From an uncultured Clostridia bacterium (GTDB taxonomy: Bacteria; Bacillota; Clostridia; TANB77; CAG-508): DNA of 11,516 nucleotides. Both the position numbers and the translations under genes were made by a program. Of this stretch, positions 7,275 through 11,516 are shown piece by piece. Each line of letters begins with the position of its first letter. The stretch's first letter is position 1. The notes below the pieces were generated by a model, which had not been told where the DNA came from, ran no database searches, and saw only the letters and a program-made list of their open reading frames with translations. Location of the stretch: contig CAKPRW010000050.1 in assembly GCA_934183045.1 (NCBI GenBank), positions 1 to 11,516 on the forward strand, given 5' to 3'.

Positions 7275-8204
7275 TTATGTTTTTTCAAAAATTCTTAATT
7301 TAGCACTTTTACTTCTAGAGTTCTCTTCTTGTTCCTCTTTAGTTGCTATAATTGGTTTTCTATTTATTATTTTACCAAGTGATTTAGCTCCACATACACA
7401 ATATGGTAAGTCACTTGGACATGTACATTTTCCTTTGGCATCTAGATATGCATTTTTAACTGCTCTATCTTCTAATGAGTGAAATGTTATTACACATAAT
7501 CTTCCACCTTTATTTAAACATTCTATACTATTTTTTATTGTTTCATATAATGGTTTTATTTCATTATTTACTTCTATTCTAATTGCTTGAAATGTTCTTT
7601 TGGCTGGATGGCCATCATGTTGTTTTGATTTTGGTATTGATTTTTCAATAATATCCACTAGTTGTTTTGTTGTTTCTATTTCTTTATGCTTTCTTTCCTC
7701 ACAAATATTTTTTGCTATTCTTCTTGAAAATCTCTCTTCGCCATATTCGTAAATAATATTACTAAGTTCTTCTTCTTCATAAGTATTTACGATAGTTTTT
7801 GCTGTTAATTTTTGTGATTTATCCATTCTCATATCTAGTTCATTTTCACCTAAATAGCTAAAACCTCTATTTCTTTCATCTAGTTGATATGATGAAACAC
7901 CTAAATCTAATAATATTCCATCTACTTTGTCTATTTCTAAATTTTCCAATATTGATTTAATATTATCATGATTGTCATGTATATATTTTACATTCGAAAA
8001 TTCTTTAAGCTTATTTTTTGCAGCGTTTAGAGCATCTTCATCTCTGTCAATACCAATTAATGTTCCTTTATCTGATAATTTTTTTACTATTTCTAAACTA
8101 TGTCCTGCTCCGCCTAAAGTTCCGTCAACATATATTCCATCCGGTTTTATATTAAGCCCTTCGATACATTCTTCTAACATGACCGGTTTATGCTTAAATT
8201 CCAC
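7275..8204 (-). CDS. rsmH: 16S rRNA (cytosine-1402-N4)-methyltransferase RsmH (MraW)
   Basis: RsmH uses S-adenosylmethionine to methylate N4 of C1402 in the ribosomal P site of 16S rRNA. The 309 residues match the family. Motifs are [13 protein letters not shown] at the N-terminus, the SAM-binding GTLGGAGHS (28-36), the acidic residue D53 in [27 protein letters not shown] (100-117), [20 protein letters not shown] and a C-rich [13 protein letters not shown] loop. The start is GTG at 8204, chosen because GAGGTG lies 6 bases upstream and it matches the family's N-terminus. It is the usual second gene of the dcw cluster, but is separated from mraZ by 333 bases instead of a few. Both CCG proline codons (KPD, KPV) contain an out-of-frame CGG without breaking the frame. 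Its own modification tunes P-site fidelity, which is notable given the frameshift sites nearby. Confidence 0.96.
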   Translation of the reverse strand: MEFKHKPVMLEECIEGLNIKPDGIYVDGTLGGAGHSLEIVKKLSDKGTLIGIDRDEDALNAAKNKLKEFSNVKYIHDNHDNIKSILENLEIDKVDGILLDLGVSSYQLDERNRGFSYLGENELDMRMDKSQKLTAKTIVNTYEEEELSNIIYEYGEERFSRRIAKNICEERKHKEIETTKQLVDIIEKSIPKSKQHDGHPAKRTFQAIRIEVNNEIKPLYETIKNSIECLNKGGRLCVITFHSLEDRAVKNAYLDAKGKCTCPSDLPYCVCGAKSLGKIINRKPIIATKEEQEENSRSKSAKLRIFEKT

Positions 8205-8239
8205 TTTAACACCTCAAATTTTTAAAATTTAACGATTAT

Positions 8240-8270
8240 CAGCTGGTAATTTTAAGAAAACTACCAGCTG
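8240..8270 (-). promoter_or_regulatory. Hairpin in the leader of rsmH
   Basis: Perfect 9-bp arms CAGCTGGTA / TACCAGCTG with a 13-base loop, 35 bases upstream of the rsmH GTG and about 20 before its ribosome binding site. It is the most GC-rich short stretch of this spacer. No U-run follows, so it is not a simple terminator. It may be an RNA processing or stability element, or a protein-binding palindrome. The function is unknown. Confidence 0.45.
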
Positions 8271-8528
8271 TTCTTGTCAATTGTATTATTTTCTTTTGCT
8301 ATTACTAGATCTTTTGTAAGTTTTTCTCTAGTTTTTTCATGTTCTAATGTATCTTAAAATCTTTTGTAACTTTAAAAAATTTATCTTTTGTGTTTTTTAA
8401 AGCTTTTGTGAATTTGTCTTTTGTATTCTTTTATTTTATCTTTTGTGCATTCTTCATTAGTAATTTCTTAGTTTTTTCTTTTGTATTATAATCTTTTGTA
8501 TCTTTTTCTTTTGTGTTTTTATATAAAC
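8261..8528 (-). pseudogene. Decayed lysine/threonine-rich reading frame between mraZ and rsmH
   Basis: The 333-base gap 8205-8537 has no open frame, yet successive short segments in shifting frames read like one protein: TKEKDTKDYNTKEKTKKLL, then CTKDKIKE, then TKDKFTKALKNTKDKFFK, then LEHEKTREKLTKDLVIAKEN with TAG at 8263-8261. Three changes of frame are needed (about 8442, 8425 and 8355). None is at a CGG. No start codon with a ribosome binding site is visible. This looks like a small TK(D/E)-repeat protein gene that has lost its frame; alternatively it is a non-coding ACAAAAG repeat spacer that happens to read this way. Its N-terminal end would abut mraZ. Homology is unknown. Confidence 0.35.
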
Positions 8529-8534
8529 TTTTGC
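8293..8534 (-). repeat. Array of short ACAAAAG direct repeats
   Basis: Nine exact copies of ACAAAAG (minus strand; plus-strand starts 8311, 8361, 8385, 8403, 8418, 8440, 8478, 8493, 8508) and two GCAAAAG variants (8293, 8528). Spacings are 50, 24, 18, 15, 22, 38, 15 and 15, so mostly multiples of three with three exceptions. That is what a Thr-Lys-(Asp/Glu) coding repeat with indels would give. The copies are all in one orientation. Confidence 0.6.
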
Positions 8535-8537
8535 AAG

Positions 8538-8963
8538 TTATATACCAAGCATTGTCATATTTTCTGCAATTTCATCGGCAGAAATATTTTCGTCACAGCT
8601 TTCCCATACTTGTTTATTCCAAATTTCAAGTCTTGTTCCAACTCCTATAATTACAGCTTCTTTTTCTAAGTTTGCAGCTGTTCTTAAATTATTTGGAATT
8701 AGAAATCTACCTTGTTTATCTAATTCACATTCTGTTGCTCCTGATAAGAAAAATCTTACAAAGTTTCTAGCATTTTTATCTGAAAGAGGTAATGCTTTTA
8801 GTTTTGTTTCGAAATTTAACCACTCATTTTGTGAAAACGCAAACAAACATCCATCTAACCCTTTTGTTACGATGAATTTTTCTCCCATGTCTTGTCTTAA
8901 TTTTGCAGGCATTATTAATCTACCTTTAACATCTAGAGAATGCTCGTATTCACCTATTAGCAA
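8538..8963 (-). CDS. mraZ: MraZ, transcriptional regulator of the division cluster
   Basis: MraZ is a 141-residue DNA-binding protein of the AbrB/SpoVT swapped-hairpin fold that forms ring-shaped oligomers and binds direct repeats in its own promoter. Both halves are visible: [18 protein letters not shown] (6-23, D11-R15) and [16 protein letters not shown] (79-94, D82-R86). These are the two family DxKGR-type loops. The C-terminus (ENMTMLGI) is family-like, so the stop at 8540-8538 looks natural. The start is TTG at 8963, supported by GGAGGTG 8 bases upstream and the conserved [11 protein letters not shown] start. No better ATG exists. It is the first gene of the operon, and its probable operator lies immediately upstream at 8980-9017, implying autoregulation. 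Confidence 0.94.
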   Translation of the reverse strand: MLIGEYEHSLDVKGRLIMPAKLRQDMGEKFIVTKGLDGCLFAFSQNEWLNFETKLKALPLSDKNARNFVRFFLSGATECELDKQGRFLIPNNLRTAANLEKEAVIIGVGTRLEIWNKQVWESCDENISADEIAENMTMLGI

Positions 8964-8979
8964 TTAAACTTCACCTCCT

Positions 8980-9017
8980 CCACTTTCATACCACTTTGTA
9001 CCACTTTTCTCCACTTC
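8980..9017 (-). promoter_or_regulatory. mraZ: MraZ operator: four direct repeats
   Basis: On the minus strand GAAGTGG, AAAGTGG, AAAGTGG and AAAGTGG (plus-strand positions 9011-9017, 9001-9007, 8991-8997, 8980-8986) are spaced 10, 10 and 11 bases, about one helical turn. Direct repeats of this kind (GTGG/TGGG core, 10-base period) upstream of mraZ are known MraZ binding boxes in other bacteria. The array starts about 7 bases after the -10 box and runs almost to the ribosome binding site, so binding would block initiation. Confidence 0.85.
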
Positions 9018-9023
9018 ATCTAA

Positions 9024-9052
9024 ATTGTAATATAACTTTTTTTATTTTGCAA
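9024..9052 (-). promoter_or_regulatory. Promoter of the mraZ-rsmH-ftsL-ftsI operon
   Basis: On the minus strand TTGCAA (9052-9047), a 17-base A-rich spacer and TACAAT (9029-9024). It sits immediately upstream of the MraZ repeats, as expected for the regulated dcw promoter. Each box differs slightly from consensus. No other candidate with correct spacing lies this close to the operator. Confidence 0.6.
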
Positions 9053-9162
9053 GCTTTTTTACCAATTTTTTTGTAAAATTTTTTATATTTTTTTATGACA
9101 TATAATCTACAAATTAATATTTAAAAAATAAAAATAGAACATTTGATTTTACTTATAGTTTT

Positions 9163-9196
9163 AAAAACGCACTATTAATATTAGTTGTGTGTTTTT
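9163..9196 (+). terminator. Hairpin with T-run upstream of the XRE gene
   Basis: The arms AAAAACGCAC (9163-9172) and GTGTGTTTTT (9187-9196) pair over 10 positions with one G-T, with a 14-base loop. The T-run ends the hairpin, as in an intrinsic terminator read on the plus strand. It lies in the 307-base divergent gap (8964-9270) and 74 bases before the XRE start. It could attenuate XRE transcription or end a short RNA begun near a TATAAT at 9101-9106. No well-spaced -35 accompanies that TATAAT. Confidence 0.4.
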
Positions 9197-9270
9197 TATC
9201 TTATTGATAGTTCGTTCTTTTTTATTTCTGGTACTGTTATACTTTTATTATAAACTTTCGGAGGTGTGGT

Positions 9271-9642
9271 ATGAATAAACAAAATCCTGACTATAAAAAG
9301 TATATTGGTGAAAGAATAAAATTGGCACGAAAAAGTGCACATCTATCACAAGCAAAACTAGCTGAAGAATTATCACTTTCTACTGAACATATTAGTAAAT
9401 TGGAAAGAGGTGTTTCATATGGCAGTATAGATACTATAATTGATATTTGCCAAACTTTAAATATTACACCTAATTTTTTACTTGAAGATTTAGTAAGTAA
9501 TAATTCTAATGACTTAAAATATGATCTTGATAAAAATTTTGTTATTAATTATTTGAAATTAAATTCTCATGATAAAGAAACTATAAATCTTCTTACTAAA
9601 ACACTTGTAAATCAACAAGAAAAAACTGTTAATTCAAAATAA
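9271..9642 (+). CDS. XRE-family helix-turn-helix regulator
   Basis: This is a 123-residue cytoplasmic DNA-binding protein. Residues 11-70 form a standard HTH_3/Cro-CI domain (IGERIKLARKSAHLSQAKLAEELSLS..., with HISKLERG as recognition-helix region and PNFLLEDL as helix 5). The C-terminal half (about 75-123) is a short, polar, probably helical extension without a recognisable sensor domain. The ATG at 9271 follows GGAGGTG at good spacing. It is the only clear plus-strand gene, divergent from the mraZ operon and convergent with the beta-helix surface gene, with which it shares a terminator. Its target is unknown. It contains one CGA arginine and no CGG. Confidence 0.85.
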   Translation: MNKQNPDYKKYIGERIKLARKSAHLSQAKLAEELSLSTEHISKLERGVSYGSIDTIIDICQTLNITPNFLLEDLVSNNSNDLKYDLDKNFVINYLKLNSHDKETINLLTKTLVNQQEKTVNSK

Positions 9643-9651
9643 TTTTACAAT

Positions 9652-9697
9652 AAAAAATCTCAAAATATTGTTTTTATCCAATATTTTGAGATTTTTT
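9652..9697. terminator. Bidirectional terminator between the XRE gene and the surface protein gene
   Basis: A perfect 19-bp stem (9652-9670 with 9679-9697) and an 8-base loop, flanked by A6 on the left arm and T6 on the right arm. It therefore has a U-run whichever strand is transcribed. It begins 9 bases after the XRE stop and ends 5 bases before the surface-protein stop (9705-9703). Confidence 0.88.
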
Positions 9698-9702
9698 TAT
9701 TT

Positions 9703-11516
9703 TTATGTTCCATTTACAATTTTAACATCATCATCTACTACTAAAGTTCCTGTATTATTTATTGCTACTCCGTTTTTATTAGTTATAGATCCCTCTTTAT
9801 TTTCACTACTATCCATAATTCTTAACGTTCCTTTATTAATAATTGCATAATCTGGACTTGTAGAATTAATTGTAAATCCTGCTAGATCTAGCACTATATT
9901 TTTTCCACTTTCTATAGTCAATGCTTCTGTTATATTTGCTCCGTTTATTAACACTACATGATCATTTTCCGCACAAGCATTTATAGCTGTTTGTATTGAA
10001 CTATAATATGTTCCATTTACTAATGCTTGCATGTTAGTTACTGTTGAAAGTGTTAATTCTCCGCATTGGTATTCATCTTTTGTTGTAATTTTAACTTCGT
10101 AATATGGTTCTATATCTGTAACAGATCCATATTTATATGCTTTCTTTCCTTTTATTGTACCATCATAGAAATTAAATACTCCTAATGTATTTCCTAAATA
10201 AATTCCGTAATCTTCCCCTTTTATTACTGGTGTCTTTGTTACAACATTTCCACCCTTTTCTCCAATTGTAATTACACCTTTGCCTTGATTGAATATTCCA
10301 TATTGTTTTCCTGTTATTGTTCCTCCTGTTACTTTTATTATTCCTTGTCCATTATTTGCTACAGGATAATTTGTTTGTTTAGATGTTATTGTTCCTCCAT
10401 TAATAGTAATTACACCTAAATCTGAGTTGTAAATTGTAACTCCATCTCCTGCTAAAACACCATCATTTATTGAAACATTTCCCATAGAGGCATTGTAAAT
10501 TCCATTTCCTCCACCGTTTATTTCGCCTCCATTAAAGTTTACATTTCCAGTACTTCTATTATATATTCCATATGTTGGAGCATAATATCCATTAGGTACT
10601 TCTAATATTGTTCCTCCTGTCATATTTATTGTACCTGTGCCGTTATTGTATACTCCTGTTGAATCTGAAGATGTTTCATTTATTGTTCCACTTTTAATAT
10701 TAACTATTCCGGTTCCGTTATTATATATACCTGTTGAATATCCTGCTCCTGTTATTGTTCCACCCTCTAAGTTAACTTCTCCATTTCCTTCATTATATAC
10801 TAAATACACACCACTACCATTAGATCTAATTGTTGCGCCTTCTTTTATTGTTACAACTCCTCCATCTTTATTATTAATTCCATATCCTTTATCATAATTA
10901 GATGGTCCTGATGCTTCTATTACTCCTCCTGTCATTTCTAATGTTCCATTATTTTGTACTACAGCTGTTTTTATACCTTTCATACTTAATGTTCCATTAT
11001 CTATCTTCAATATTCCATTATTGATTATAGAATCTAATGTAGAAGATACTATACTTCCTGCTGTCTCTGATGTATCTGTTATTTTCAATGTTCCATTATT
11101 TACTATTGTTTCTTGTTTTCCTGTTGATATTTTATATCCTTTTAAATCTACTTCTATGTTCTTATTCTCTGGAATTGTTAATCCAACTCCATTTTCCAAT
11201 AAAGATATGTTTCTTAGTATTTCAACTGTTGTTTGTTGATTATCATCTAAAGTTGCAATTTTATCACTTAATTCTTTAAAGTTTTTATATTCTACATTAT
11301 TCATTTTTACTGCTGATAAAGGTTGTGATATATATGCTTTTTCTATTTGTGTTTCTTCATCTCTTTCTTCTATTAGCTCGTATCCTTCTTCTATTTCTAT
11401 TGGTGTTACATTTTTTGCATTTACTTTTCCTTTTAATATTCCATCATAGAAATATAGCTTTCCTGAAGCATTATTTAAATATACACCGTATTGTGTTCCT
11501 GATATATCTGGAGAGT
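9703..11516 (-). CDS. Large repetitive beta-helix surface protein, C-terminal part
   Basis: The open frame enters from beyond 11516 and gives 603 visible residues. The Met at 11304 has no ribosome binding site and the frame stays open upstream, so it is not the start. The sequence is a run of roughly 20-25-residue rungs of the type GIYNNGTGxVNIxGGTI, rich in Gly, Asn, Thr and Ile and almost free of Cys. This is characteristic of right-handed parallel beta-helix (pectate-lyase-like) adhesins and surface proteins. It has a larger duplicated order: a YGVYLNN/YGIYLGN-FYDG cap, a charged linker, a DLKGYKI/DLAGFTI segment, then rungs. The protein ends abruptly at VKIVNGT, with no LPXTG, SLH or other wall anchor at this end; an anchor would have to be N-terminal. 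A role in adhesion or glycan binding is inferred. The shared terminator just beyond the stop suggests the end is genuine. Confidence 0.78.
   Translation of the reverse strand, partial: SPDISGTQYGVYLNNASGKLYFYDGILKGKVNAKNVTPIEIEEGYELIEERDEETQIEKAYISQPLSAVKMNNVEYKNFKELSDKIATLDDNQQTTVEILRNISLLENGVGLTIPENKNIEVDLKGYKISTGKQETIVNNGTLKITDTSETAGSIVSSTLDSIINNGILKIDNGTLSMKGIKTAVVQNNGTLEMTGGVIEASGPSNYDKGYGINNKDGGVVTIKEGATIRSNGSGVYLVYNEGNGEVNLEGGTITGAGYSTGIYNNGTGIVNIKSGTINETSSDSTGVYNNGTGTINMTGGTILEVPNGYYAPTYGIYNRSTGNVNFNGGEINGGGNGIYNASMGNVSINDGVLAGDGVTIYNSDLGVITINGGTITSKQTNYPVANNGQGIIKVTGGTITGKQYGIFNQGKGVITIGEKGGNVVTKTPVIKGEDYGIYLGNTLGVFNFYDGTIKGKKAYKYGSVTDIEPYYEVKITTKDEYQCGELTLSTVTNMQALVNGTYYSSIQTAINACAENDHVVLINGANITEALTIESGKNIVLDLAGFTINSTSPDYAIINKGTLRIMDSSENKEGSITNKNGVAINNTGTLVVDDDVKIVNGT

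Noticed and set aside
8293..8534. CRISPR array or tandem regulatory iterons
   Set aside because: Repeats are only 7 bases with irregular spacing of 15 to 50, and the pattern is explained by a Thr-Lys-Asp/Glu coding repeat.
10637..10897. Open frames on the plus strand inside minus-strand genes, such as this one and those at 3156-3734, 5692-6060 and 6008-6328
   Set aside because: They are antisense shadows of well-conserved genes, with low-complexity Ser/Thr/Leu/Phe-rich translations and no ribosome binding sites.
9703..11304. Start of the surface protein at the ATG at 11304
   Set aside because: There is no ribosome binding site, and the frame is open with the same repeat style up to the window edge.

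Overview
The window is a very AT-rich stretch of a Firmicutes chromosome, most likely from an uncultured, anaerobic, Clostridia-like bacterium. This is inferred from strong GGAGG-type ribosome binding sites, the dcw genes mraZ-rsmH-ftsL-ftsI, a PASTA-domain penicillin-binding protein, and lysine/peptidoglycan synthesis through LL-diaminopimelate aminotransferase (dapL). Nearly all genes lie on the minus strand. The one clear plus-strand gene is a small XRE-type regulator.

Layout from the high-coordinate end, following minus-strand transcription: (1) 11516-9703, the 3' part of a large repetitive beta-helix surface protein that continues outside the window. It is separated by a bidirectional terminator from (2) the plus-strand XRE regulator at 9271-9642. 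(3) 9052-4703, a division/cell-wall operon: promoter, four-repeat MraZ operator, mraZ, a 333-base spacer with a decayed repetitive sequence, rsmH, ftsL and a PASTA-bearing ftsI/spoVD-like PBP, closed by a 23-bp terminator stem. (4) 4563-4120, an unrecognised small protein. (5) 4024-1843, a dapF-dapL operon making meso-diaminopimelate, with a palindrome at its start site. (6) 1720-1, an HD-domain protein, ruvA and rarA (DNA repair), the last cut by the window edge.

The outstanding observation concerns decoding. Three conserved genes (rarA, ruvA, and the PBP twice) are each broken in the simple reading frame by one extra C directly before a glycine codon. A +1 shift at each place restores a full-length, fully conserved protein. 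In all four cases the codon in the zero frame at the break is CGG. Reading every CGG trinucleotide on the coding strands, I find no other in-frame CGG among roughly 3,300 codons. About twenty CGG triplets do occur out of frame (for example AAC GGA). Arginine is written with AGA, AGG, CGT or CGA, never CGG. The simplest explanation is that CGG is not read as arginine here and instead marks a +1 frameshift (CGG-N read as a skipped C plus GGN glycine, or as a four-base glycine codon). The PBP needs two such events, and its KTGT active-site motif lies after the second, so the event must be efficient if the cell lives. This is inference from sequence; sequencing error and gene decay are the alternatives to exclude.

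Other points of interest are the clear MraZ operator, a palindrome over the predicted dapF start site, a hairpin before rsmH, a TK(D/E)-rich decayed reading frame between mraZ and rsmH, and an internally duplicated, abruptly ending beta-helix protein.
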